A stretch of DNA of 17,385 nt from Caryophanales bacterium UBA6768 (GTDB taxonomy: Bacteria; Bacillota; Bacilli; Bacillales_D; Amphibacillaceae), in assembly GCA_002453315.1 (NCBI GenBank), contig DKGO01000113.1:1-17385 (forward strand), written 5' to 3'. Made by a program: the position numbers and the translations under genes. Below, one piece after another: positions 7,050 through 14,909 of this stretch. Each line of letters begins with the position of its first letter. Position 1 is the stretch's first letter. The notes under the pieces are model-generated. The model did no database searches. It was not told the origin of the DNA and worked only from the letters and a program-made list of their open reading frames with translations.

Positions 7050-7472
7050 ATGAGTGAGGAAACTCGAAGGTATGCAGGTTGGTTAATCATTATTTTGCCA
7101 ACAGTAATATATGGAGGTACGAGTCTATTATCAATGCTGATTGAACCTAGTTCAAGTTATCATGAGGGTACTTTCAGGCGGGATTTATGGCGGGCGGGGC
7201 ATGCGCATGCAGGTATACTTTTGATACTATCTCTGCTTGCTTATTTATATGTAGATAAGGCAAGATTATCAGCAGGTATGAAACGATTTGTCTGTGCTAG
7301 TATTCCGTTGTCTGCTATTTTTATTCCTTTTGCATTCTTTTTATCAGTATTATCACCTGATGCAACTGAACCTAATGCCCTTATTTATTTTGCATATGCA
7401 GGTGCATTAAGTTTAGTAGCGGGATTGATTGTTCTTGGTATCGGACTTGTACGGAAATCAGACAGTAAGTAA
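7050..7472 (+). CDS. Four-helix membrane protein with an H-A-H motif, unknown function
   Basis: A 140-residue integral membrane protein with four predicted helices at about residues 8-30, 50-67, 80-102 and 112-135. The loop before helix 2 carries RAGHAHAGILLILSL; the paired histidines at the membrane face could bind a metal, haem or quinone, but this is inference. I do not recognise a named family. The start is uncertain: the ATG at 7050 is 10 nt after AAGGAG (7034-7039), while a GTG at 7044 is 4 nt after it; the ATG is preferred. It is followed after 54 bp by a DoxX-like gene, probably on one transcript, and is preceded by the TetR-type operator-promoter. Confidence 0.8.
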   Translation: MSEETRRYAGWLIIILPTVIYGGTSLLSMLIEPSSSYHEGTFRRDLWRAGHAHAGILLILSLLAYLYVDKARLSAGMKRFVCASIPLSAIFIPFAFFLSVLSPDATEPNALIYFAYAGALSLVAGLIVLGIGLVRKSDSK

Positions 7473-7526
7473 TTTTCCAATTGGGCGGATGACATTGAAT
7501 AAAGGCCCCGGAGGGAGTGAATTAAA

Positions 7527-8006
7527 TTGATTACTATTATAGTATTGATTGGTAGTTTTGCCGCATTAGTACTTTTGTCGCGAACTGGGATACTTTTTCG
7601 TCATCGATCAATAACGGAGTTAGCGGCGTATGCAATGTCTTTTTTCCTCATATTTTTTGGCATCAGCCATTTTTTTCTATATGATGAGATGCTCCTGATG
7701 ATTCCTAAATTTTTGCCTTACCCAGGTTTTATCGTTTATTTTACAGGCATCATTGAAGTTATACTAGCTATAGGTCTAATTAGTCATAGAAGTCGTAGAC
7801 TTTCAGGTATATTAATCGCATTATTTTTTATTGCTGTCTTTCCAGCCAATGTGGTTAAAATGATGGGTGACATTGAGATACAAGGTACTTTTAATTCCCC
7901 TGTAATGTCATGGATCAGATTATTATTCCAACCAATCTTCATCGTATGGGCTTTATACAGCAGTCAATGGATCAAAATTAAACATGATATAAAAAATTTT
8001 TCATAG
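7527..8006 (+). CDS. DoxX-like family membrane protein
   Basis: A 159-residue, four-helix membrane protein. The central part, with LIFFGISHF, a Pro-rich loop (IPKFLPYPG), VYFTGIIEVILAIGLI, and VFPANVVKMM, is the pattern of the DoxX-like/SURF4-related family of small membrane proteins, often tied to thiol or redox stress but biochemically poorly defined. The start is TTG at 7527, with GGAGGG (7510-7515) upstream; a GTG at 7517 stops after two codons. It probably shares the TetR-controlled promoter with the preceding gene. No clear terminator follows. Confidence 0.82.
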   Translation: MITIIVLIGSFAALVLLSRTGILFRHRSITELAAYAMSFFLIFFGISHFFLYDEMLLMIPKFLPYPGFIVYFTGIIEVILAIGLISHRSRRLSGILIALFFIAVFPANVVKMMGDIEIQGTFNSPVMSWIRLLFQPIFIVWALYSSQWIKIKHDIKNFS

Positions 8007-8483
8007 TTGGTATCTCATCGTTTTATCAGCTTATTCAATTATATCAGAAAAAGGGCCATTAAAAAGTCCTCTAATGTGTCGGTCCTGTTTCCATAAATAG
8101 TTGTATTTCCTGATTAAACTTTCTTATCTGGCTTAAAAAATAGTTAAATATTGAATAACAAAAGCATGTAAACTAATAATTTTTAACGATAGAGATCCTA
8201 TTGAATAGGTGTCCTAATTTATCGATAACTGGATATACCTAAGAGGAGTGGGGATTTAATGATGCAAAAAAGTATTAATAGCAACGAACGACGAGGAAAT
8301 CAATGAATTAGCATTAAATTAATTTAAGTCAGATAGATTTTTTGATTTCAAACTACTTTTGACGAAATTAAGCTACTTTAACGCTTCAAAAATATAAAAA
8401 ATGGTTTGATTTAACACGATAATTTCAGCAATGTTTATTGTTGTAAAAGGTTGGTATGGGTTATTCAGAAGGGGTTGTGTTAA
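8007..8483. other. Intergenic stretch with a gene fragment
   Basis: No intact gene is seen. A ribosome binding site and start codon at 8244-8261 lead into a very short frame, listed separately. No terminator with a clear T tract and no promoter with good -35/-10 spacing was found before the hydrolase gene at 8484. Confidence 0.5.
8259..8322 (+). pseudogene. Remnant of a gene start with a frameshift in an A run
   Basis: AAGAGGAG (8241-8248) precedes ATGATG at 8259-8264. The direct frame stops after 15 codons. Removing one A from the six-A run at 8266-8271 gives MMQKVLIATNDEEINELALN, which looks like a genuine N-terminus, before a TAA at 8320. No continuation is seen. It is most simply a decayed 5' end; the family is not identifiable. 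Confidence 0.35.
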
Positions 8484-9314
8484 GTGTCAATTAATTTTAA
8501 AATATTAGGGGAAGGATTCCCGATTGTTATCCTACATGGTTGGTCGTTGGATCATCAAACGATGTTAAATTGTTTAGAACCAGTATTTGAGAATAGGGAT
8601 GGATGGAAGAGGATATATTTAGATCTGCCTGGAATGGGTAATTCAAAGGCGCTTGAAAGTATTCAAAATGCAGATGACATGTTAACAGAGATATTACATT
8701 TCATCGATGAATTTATTCCCAATGAACCATTCCTAGTTTGTGGCTATTCATATGGTGGATATTTGTCGCAAGGTATTTTACATTTTCGCAAAAGTCTTGT
8801 TCGTGGGGTATTTCTTTTTGCTCCCGTCATTATTGCAGATTACAATAGAAGAAATTTGCCAAGTCATCAAACTTTGATAGAAGACTCGCACCTTATATCT
8901 AGTTTGTCATCGGAAGAATTAGCTGAATTTGAATCTATGGCTGTTATACAAGGTAAAAAAGAATGGGAGAGATATAGAAAGGAAATATTGATTCCTTCAA
9001 AAAATGCAAACAGTGAATATTTAGATGGAATTCACCAAAGTGGTTACTCGTTTACCTTTGAGATAGATAGGGACTCATTTGCTTTTGATTATCCGGCCTT
9101 AATCATTACCGGTCGGCAGGATAGTATTGTTGGATATAAAGACACATGGGAATTGATTGATTCTTATTCAAGGGCAACCTTTGCAGTACTTGATACGGCG
9201 GGACATAATCTTCAAATTGAACAGTCGAGCCTATTTGAAGCATTAACAGGCAATTGGCTTGAAAGGGTGGAATATGAGCTGTTGAAAACGGGATTTGGAT
9301 TAGTTCAACGATAA
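8484..9314 (+). CDS. Alpha/beta-fold hydrolase
   Basis: A 276-residue cytoplasmic serine hydrolase. HGW at 18-20 forms the oxyanion-hole region. The nucleophile elbow is G-Y-S89-Y-G-G. The acid is likely D213 in TGRQDS and the histidine H241 in TAGHN, so a complete triad is visible. Residues about 115-200 form the helical cap that sets substrate choice. It resembles haloperoxidase/esterase-like and MenH-like members, but the substrate cannot be told. It starts at GTG (8484), with AAGGGG (8469-8474) 9 nt before; HGW at residue 18 fits the family's usual N-terminus. A truncated transporter-like frame begins 35 bp downstream, so it may once have been paired with an efflux gene. Confidence 0.9.
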   Translation: MSINFKILGEGFPIVILHGWSLDHQTMLNCLEPVFENRDGWKRIYLDLPGMGNSKALESIQNADDMLTEILHFIDEFIPNEPFLVCGYSYGGYLSQGILHFRKSLVRGVFLFAPVIIADYNRRNLPSHQTLIEDSHLISSLSSEELAEFESMAVIQGKKEWERYRKEILIPSKNANSEYLDGIHQSGYSFTFEIDRDSFAFDYPALIITGRQDSIVGYKDTWELIDSYSRATFAVLDTAGHNLQIEQSSLFEALTGNWLERVEYELLKTGFGLVQR

Positions 9315-9349
9315 ATATTTTCTTTGATTTTTTTAGAAAGGGTGCGATT

Positions 9350-9520
9350 GTGAGTGAAAGATCACTATTGAATACTTTAAAGTTTCTCTGTTTTTCTCAA
9401 TTTTTTGTTTGGATTAATGTTGCTACACATTTTAATTTATTTTTATTTCATTTAGATGGATATTATTCTTGCAGTAGTCATAAATTGCCGTTATTTCCAC
9501 AGAGCTATCTGAATAAATGA
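9350..9520 (+). pseudogene. Truncated start of an MFS-like transporter
   Basis: A GTG at 9350, with AGAAAGGG (9335-9342) at good distance, opens 56 codons. The first 30 or so residues, SLLNTLKFLCFSQFFVWINV, resemble the first helix of drug-efflux MFS proteins (S-Q-F-x-V-W). The frame then loses hydrophobic character and stops at 9518. No further MFS helices are found downstream. A decayed transporter following the hydrolase is the likeliest reading; a small membrane peptide is possible. Confidence 0.45.
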
Positions 9521-10003
9521 TCTTAATGGTTTTTACTTCTCCCTTTTTATCTTTGGACGTAAGAAAGGTTTATTGTAAATAATGACCTTATATGACTTTT
9601 GACAAAAAGATAGAATGGTTTGAATGATTAAACATAATAGAATTTAAGATCTACATTAAGATTATATGTAAATTTATGCATCACCATTATCAGATAGGTG
9701 GTTAGCAAAAGGTAGCTTTTTACATGCAGCTTTTTAGCTGGTTTAACTCTGGTGTTGTGCTGGACTTAAATCAGTCATTTTTTTGTCCGTTATGAAATGA
9801 TAAATTTGAATTTTAGTTCATTGCAGGATAGTTGCCTCCAACAATAAAAGTAAAGAGACTTGTATCAAAAATAGAGACTTAATTTTATTTATTTATCAAA
9901 ATTGTATTATTGATTATAAAATTTCTGCGTATTTATAAATATGCTGTTCATTCTCCGTTCATATACATTGGCTATGATGTTCTCACAATGTATTAGGAGT
10001 TGA
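9521..10003. other. Intergenic stretch, no intact gene
   Basis: AT-rich spacer before the MMPL gene. It contains a short hairpin (CAGCT-TTTT-AGCTG, about 9727-9740), a direct repeat AGAGACTT at 9854-9861 and 9873-9880 (19-bp spacing), and a weak promoter-like TATGAT at 9973-9978 with only a poor -35 (TTCTCC, 9951-9956). Nothing else is supported. Confidence 0.45.
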
Positions 10004-10007
10004 TAAC

Positions 10008-12218
10008 ATGCTTAAACCATTTCGAAGTTTAGCAAGATTTTCTGGTAGCTTAAAAGGATCTAAAATTGTATTAATTGCATGGATTATAGCGTTACTTGCG
10101 TTTAGTTATTTTTCTCCATCGGCAAAGGAGTATGACGTAAATAGTACTGAAGGAAGTGTAACAGGAAATACGGCGTCTGAAATTGCTCAGAAAGCATTAG
10201 ATAAAGGGTTCCCTACTGATGAAGGAATGCCAGCTTTACTTGTTTTTTATCGAGAAGGAAAAATAACTGACATAGATCGGGAGAAAATTACTGATCTGAG
10301 TAAGTGGTTTGCATCTGATGATAAACCAAGGTATATTGCAAGTGCTCTACCGTTTCATATGTTCTCGGATAAAATTCAAGACCAAATGTTTTCTGAAGAT
10401 GGAACAACATTAATTTTTAACTTGGCAATGGAAGATGGAATTGATTCAGATCAGACAAATGAGGCATTAAATGAAATTAGGAGCAAGGTAGATTCAATAG
10501 GTCTAGATGACATACAGTTTGAAATTACTGGCCCTGCTGGAATATCTGCTGATACAATTGCATTATTTCAAAATGCCGATTTTGTTTTAATGCTGGCAAC
10601 CATAGGATTAATTTTTCTGATATTGATCGTTATTTATCGTTCCCCTTTACTTGCCGTTACTCCCTTAATTATAGCTGGAATTGTCTATGGTATCGTTGAT
10701 CGCCTGTTAGGCTTGGCAGGAAAATATGATTGGTTTCCGGTTGATGGCTCGGCTGTTTCAATAATGCTCGTCTTATTATTTGCCGTGTTAACTGATTATA
10801 GTTTGTTCGTATTTTCAAGATACCGTGAAGAATTAGGAAAAAATCAATCCCAATATCAGTCAATGGATGAGGCTATTTATCATGTTTCTGAGCCAATCTT
10901 CTTTAGTGGTGGAACAGTACTTTTAGCGATGCTGACTTTGTTTACGACTGTGTTTGAGCCATATAACCATTTCGCACCGGTATTTTCAATGGCTGTTGTT
11001 GTGATTTTACTTGCTGGGTTAACACTAATACCAGGCATTTTTGCGATTATGGGTAGAAAAGCATTTTGGCCGTTTATTCCTAATGTTGGAGAAAACAGTA
11101 GGGATAAAAGAGGATTTTGGTATAAGGTTAGTCGTTTAGCTGTTAAGCGTCCCGGATTATCTGCGGGTGTGTTATTAATCGTTTTACTCGTAGGCGTAGT
11201 AAATCTTACAACAATGAAGTTTAATTTCAACTTAATGAATTCCTTCCCGGAGGATATTTCATCACGACAAGGTTTTGAAATTTTGGCTGATCATTATCCT
11301 CCTGGTCAATTAGCGCCTGTAGATGTCATTTTACAATCAGACAATGAAATCAATTTAAATGAAAAGTTTGTTTACAATTTCAATAAACTAATTGCCAAGA
11401 TTGCCAGCCAAAATGGTATATCTTCTGTTAGCCCTAAACTTACGGAAGGCATGATGACGGGAGAGGAAGATTTGCCACGTAACTTCATGGCAAAGGAAGG
11501 GAGGGCTTTTAAATTTCAAGTTATACTTGATGATAATCCATATGATAAATCAGCACTAGATACAGTAGGTAAATTACGAGATGAAGCAAATAGATTCCTG
11601 AAGGAAAGCGGTTTTTCTACAAATGAATTTTATCTACATTATGCGGGTCAGACAGCAGAACAGGTAGATGTACAACAGATGAATAAGCGTGATATGATGA
11701 TTTTATTTTCCCTTGTCATCGTACTGTTGACTATTATCCTTGGAGTCCAGACACGATCGATTGTATTACCGGTATTTATGATGTTCACGATTCTTCTATC
11801 ATATACGGCCTCACTTGGATTCGGTTGGTTTATATTTGAAAAAATTATGGGGTATGAAGCTGTCAGTTATCGATTACCAGTGTATACTTTCGTTTTCATG
11901 GTTGCTTTAGGAATTGATTATAACATTATTCTCGTTTCGAGAATCAGGGAATTAACAAAGGAACTTCCATGGAAAGAAGCCGTTGGTGAAGGGATAGCTT
12001 TAACTGGAGGAGTTATTTCATCAGCGGGACTGATTCTTGCAGCGACCTTTGGTGTCTTAATGACACAACCATTACAGGAACTTTTCTTGTTTGGCTTTAC
12101 TATGGCATTAGGAATTTTATTGACAACATTTTTAATTGCCGCTGTGTTTCTGCCTTCAGTTTTGATACTGGTGCGTCGAAAAAACAAAAAAGTATTTTAT
12201 AAAATAAAAAGTGATTGA
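10008..12218 (+). CDS. MMPL/RND-family exporter (YdfJ/YdgH-like)
   Basis: A 736-residue polytopic membrane transporter. Layout is that of MMPL proteins: TM1 at about 19-36, an extracytoplasmic domain to about 190, five helices to about 350, TM7 at about 384-401, a second extracytoplasmic domain to about 560, then five more helices. Each half carries the family's Asp-Tyr pair in its fourth helix (D263-Y264 in LTDYSLFVFSR; D637-Y638 in GIDYNIILVSR), the proton-relay pairs known from MmpL3. Each is followed by a basic SRxRE segment. The family exports lipids, siderophores, peptides or drugs; the cargo here is unknown. The ATG at 10008 follows AGGAG (9995-9999). It seems to be transcribed alone. 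Confidence 0.93.
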   Translation: MLKPFRSLARFSGSLKGSKIVLIAWIIALLAFSYFSPSAKEYDVNSTEGSVTGNTASEIAQKALDKGFPTDEGMPALLVFYREGKITDIDREKITDLSKWFASDDKPRYIASALPFHMFSDKIQDQMFSEDGTTLIFNLAMEDGIDSDQTNEALNEIRSKVDSIGLDDIQFEITGPAGISADTIALFQNADFVLMLATIGLIFLILIVIYRSPLLAVTPLIIAGIVYGIVDRLLGLAGKYDWFPVDGSAVSIMLVLLFAVLTDYSLFVFSRYREELGKNQSQYQSMDEAIYHVSEPIFFSGGTVLLAMLTLFTTVFEPYNHFAPVFSMAVVVILLAGLTLIPGIFAIMGRKAFWPFIPNVGENSRDKRGFWYKVSRLAVKRPGLSAGVLLIVLLVGVVNLTTMKFNFNLMNSFPEDISSRQGFEILADHYPPGQLAPVDVILQSDNEINLNEKFVYNFNKLIAKIASQNGISSVSPKLTEGMMTGEEDLPRNFMAKEGRAFKFQVILDDNPYDKSALDTVGKLRDEANRFLKESGFSTNEFYLHYAGQTAEQVDVQQMNKRDMMILFSLVIVLLTIILGVQTRSIVLPVFMMFTILLSYTASLGFGWFIFEKIMGYEAVSYRLPVYTFVFMVALGIDYNIILVSRIRELTKELPWKEAVGEGIALTGGVISSAGLILAATFGVLMTQPLQELFLFGFTMALGILLTTFLIAAVFLPSVLILVRRKNKKVFYKIKSD

Positions 12219-12232
12219 TGATGAATATTATG

Positions 12233-12270
12233 CCCTCCTAAAGTAGGAATTCGTATCCTATTTAGGGGGG
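12233..12270 (+). terminator. Strong hairpin after the MMPL gene (terminator or SD-masking)
   Basis: Bases 12233-12248 pair with 12256-12270 in a 15-bp stem with one bulged G (12243) and a 7-nt loop. It starts 14 bp after the MMPL stop, a normal place for a terminator, but the tail AATACTTT is not a proper T tract. The 3' arm ends in GGGGGG, 9 nt before an ATG at 12280, so it could instead hide a ribosome binding site. Confidence 0.55.
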
Positions 12271-12279
12271 AATACTTTA

Positions 12280-12509
12280 ATGTCTACTAAGAACGTAAAA
12301 AATACTATGGGTAGCTAGTAGAGTTATTTAGTTAACTAAAACAGGCAACTATTTTATCCTTATATTGGGAAAAAGTTTCAGAAATTGCTGGATATAAAGT
12401 GACATTTGATAAAATGTAATTACCGAAGGATTTTCGACAGAAGGTGGATATTCGATTAAAGTCTTACGATCTACCTAACACAATAAACTACATAATGTTC
12501 AAAAAATGA
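12280..12509 (+). pseudogene. Decayed coding remnant of unknown family
   Basis: An ATG at 12280 with a strong upstream GGGGGG opens only 12 codons (MSTKNVKNTMGS). Farther on, one frame from 12336 to 12509 reads protein-like text (KQATILSLYWEKVSEIAGYK, then LPKDFRQKVDIRLKSYDLPN) interrupted by a single TAA at 12417. Composition and length of the open stretches suggest a former gene. I cannot name the family. A perfect 14-bp palindrome (12327-12340) lies inside. Confidence 0.35.
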
Positions 12510-12534
12510 TATGATAAACATTGAGGTGGAACAA

Positions 12535-13494
12535 ATGAACGAACTACATATTTACCCTATTATGGTACCAACAGATACTGGAAGACTTCAGTCGATCAAT
12601 TTCTATCTTGTGAAGTCAAAAGATAAGGTGATATTAATCGATGCCGGGGTGAATAATCAACAATGTTGGGATGCCCTTAATGCCATGCTGAAAAAACACG
12701 CACTTACTATTTATGATATTAATGCGGTCCTTTTAACTCACAATCATTCTGATCATACGGGCTTAGTCAATCCAATTCTAGCGCTGAACAATGTACCAAT
12801 TTATTCACATAAAGACGCGATTATCCGGCTAAAACGTGATAAAATATTTTTAGAAAAACGGGTTCTATTTTATGAAAATTTATATAAGAAAATGGGTTGT
12901 GGTTCAGAAGCAAACCAACAAATTGAACGAATGAAGCATGCTATCGACAAAAATGCCCATCAAAAAGTTTCCAGTGAAATTATTCCACTACAAGAAGGGG
13001 ATACATTATTTGGCTTTAAAATTTATGAAATCCCTGGACATGCTCCAGACCATATTGCGTTCTGGCATGAAGATAGTAAAAGCATGTTTGTCGGTGATCA
13101 TATTTTAAAAAATTCACCAACAAATGCGTTAGTCGAATGTGATCAATTTGGTCATCGTCTGCCAACTTTAATTCAGTATGAGCAATCATTACAAAAATTA
13201 AATACTTTTGAAATAGCGATTGCTTACCCGGGGCATGGTGAAGTAATAGAACACACTCATTCATTAATTAATGGGAAACTAGAACGAATTAAGAAAAAAG
13301 GGGAACGAATCAAACAGTTGTTAACAGAATCTAAAAGGGCTTCCCAAATTGCTCATGAAATGTATGGAAAACGTTATGACACATTGATTGCCCTTGTTAT
13401 GTCGGAAATCATTGGGCATTTAGATAGACTAGAAAGTCTAAATGAGGTTACTTCAGAAAAAATTAATGGGATATATTATTTTTCAGCAATATAA
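12535..13494 (+). CDS. Metallo-beta-lactamase-fold hydrolase (YflN/YobT-like)
   Basis: A 319-residue cytoplasmic metallohydrolase. The dinuclear-metal motifs are complete: THNHSDH at 68-74, PGH with H169, GD with D188 and YPGHGE with H234. A C-terminal helical region (about 250-305: KKGERIKQLL, ASQIAHEMYG) is the usual extension of this subgroup and may help bind substrate or form dimers. Substrate is unknown; relatives hydrolyse thioesters, lactones or similar bonds. The ATG at 12535 is chosen because GAGGTGG (12523-12529) sits 5 nt upstream; an earlier in-frame ATG at 12511 lacks a site. The next gene starts 26 bp later, indicating one operon. Confidence 0.9.
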   Translation: MNELHIYPIMVPTDTGRLQSINFYLVKSKDKVILIDAGVNNQQCWDALNAMLKKHALTIYDINAVLLTHNHSDHTGLVNPILALNNVPIYSHKDAIIRLKRDKIFLEKRVLFYENLYKKMGCGSEANQQIERMKHAIDKNAHQKVSSEIIPLQEGDTLFGFKIYEIPGHAPDHIAFWHEDSKSMFVGDHILKNSPTNALVECDQFGHRLPTLIQYEQSLQKLNTFEIAIAYPGHGEVIEHTHSLINGKLERIKKKGERIKQLLTESKRASQIAHEMYGKRYDTLIALVMSEIIGHLDRLESLNEVTSEKINGIYYFSAI

Positions 13495-13520
13495 TGATTT
13501 ATTAAGAAAGGATGGTGAAA

Positions 13521-14291
13521 ATGAATATTGGAATTATTGGAGCAGGTGCCATTGCTACTTATTTATTAGAAGAACAAAACAATTATGATTACACGGTAAC
13601 AAGCATTTTTGTTCGAAATCAGGCTAAATATGAACGACTGGAACAACAGTTTAATGTGACACTTTATACAGACATTGAAGCATTTCTACAATCATCAATA
13701 GATGTGGTCGTGGAAGCAGCAAACATTGAAGCTGTTACCGAGTTTTTACCACGGACAATTGCAAAAAAAGATACTATCGTTATTAGTATTGGTGCTTTGA
13801 CTGATGAAGTTTTCATAAAACATGTCAAAAAAATCGCTGATCATAACCATACATTCATTTATTTACCTTCTGGTGCGATTGGTGGATTAGATCTAATACA
13901 AAATGTTGCAACTGTTGGGAAAATTAATGAAGTTACTTTAGAGACACGAAAACCCGCTCATACTTTAATAAATGAACAAATAACGGAAGACATGATAATT
14001 TTTCAAGGAACAGCAGTAAATGCAATTCAGCTATTTCCTAAAAACATTAATGTATCGATTGCCATATCATTGGCTGGTGTTGGATTAGAGAGAACTATTG
14101 TACGAATTATTGCCGATCCTTTAACGAAAAAAAACACCCACAAAATTTTTGTAAGTGGTGAATTTGGTGAGGCTACATTCCAAGTGGAAAATAAGGCATT
14201 ACCGACAAATCCAAAAACGAGCTATTTAGCCGCAATGAGCGTTATTGGAACATTAGACAGAATAAACAACCGTATAAAAATAGGATCTTAA
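13521..14291 (+). CDS. nadX: L-aspartate dehydrogenase-like NAD(P)-binding protein
   Basis: A 256-residue enzyme with an N-terminal Rossmann fold (GIIGAGAIA, residues 4-12) and a C-terminal aspartate-dehydrogenase domain: YLPSGAIGGLD at 114-124, RIIADP then the likely catalytic H207 in NTHKI, and a final segment with ALPTNPKTS and helical LAAMSVIGTL. The family oxidises L-aspartate to iminoaspartate, the precursor of quinolinate for NAD, or works in reverse; no nadA or nadC is seen here, so another amino-acid role is possible. The ATG at 13521 is preferred; an in-frame ATG at 13512 overlaps the ribosome binding site AAAGGA (13507-13512). It follows the metallohydrolase by 26 bp. Confidence 0.82.
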   Translation: MNIGIIGAGAIATYLLEEQNNYDYTVTSIFVRNQAKYERLEQQFNVTLYTDIEAFLQSSIDVVVEAANIEAVTEFLPRTIAKKDTIVISIGALTDEVFIKHVKKIADHNHTFIYLPSGAIGGLDLIQNVATVGKINEVTLETRKPAHTLINEQITEDMIIFQGTAVNAIQLFPKNINVSIAISLAGVGLERTIVRIIADPLTKKNTHKIFVSGEFGEATFQVENKALPTNPKTSYLAAMSVIGTLDRINNRIKIGS

Positions 14292-14297
14292 TATGGA

Positions 14298-14899
14298 TTC
14301 TTTCCTTCCTCATTAGTTATAAATGGAGAAGGGCACGAATAAATGATAATCCTTACCTTCTCAATTGAAATTGAGGATAGAAGGGCACGAATAAATGGTA
14401 ATCCTTACCTTCTCAATTGAAATTGAGGATAGAAGGGCACGAATAAATGATATTCTTTACCTTCTCAATTGAAATTGAGGTTAGAAGGGCACGAATAAAT
14501 GATAATCCTTACCTTCTCAATTGAAATTGAGGTTAGAAGGGCACGAATAAATGATAATCCTTACCTTCTGTATTGAAATTGAGGATAGAAGGGCACGAAT
14601 AAATGGTAATCCTTACCTTCTCAATTGAAATTGAGGAAGGAAGGGCACGAATAAATGGTAATCCTTACCTTCTCAATTGAAATTGAGGTTGGAAGGGCAG
14701 GAATAAGTTGTATTCCTTACCTTCCTCACTGATTATAAAAGGAGAAGGGCATGAATAGGACATATTCCCGACCTTCTTCATTATTTTCACAAGGCGAAGG
14801 GCACTCGGTAGACGTTTGAATTCCCTTCTGACTTGATTTTACATGTAGAAGGGCACTCGGTAGACGTTACAAAATGGGCAAATGAAAACTGAATCCCGA
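14298..14899. repeat. 52-bp tandem repeat array, about 11 units, filling the convergent gap
   Basis: GAAGGGCA (or GAAGGGCAC) recurs at 14328, 14380, 14432, 14484, 14536, 14588, 14640, 14692, 14744, 14796 and 14848, always exactly 52 bp apart; a half unit precedes the first. Units 1-7 are nearly identical; units 8-11 and the leading half unit diverge but keep the phase. Each unit has GAAGG at offset 1 and CCTTC at offset 29. Units 1-7 (except unit 5) also carry CTCAATT-GA-AATTGAG at offsets 33-48. CCTTCT pairs with the next unit's AGAAGG, so each period can form a hairpin. A 52-bp period is not a multiple of three, so the array is non-coding. It fills the gap between nadX and the convergent symporter gene. 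Confidence 0.95.
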
Positions 14900-14909
14900 T
14901 TCGTGATTT

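Noticed and set aside
10669..12187. Several minus-strand frames inside the MMPL gene
   Set aside because: They are shadows of a clearly coding, full-length transporter and have no start signals.
14298..14899. CRISPR array
   Set aside because: The whole 52-bp period is repeated with no unique spacers and no cas genes are present.
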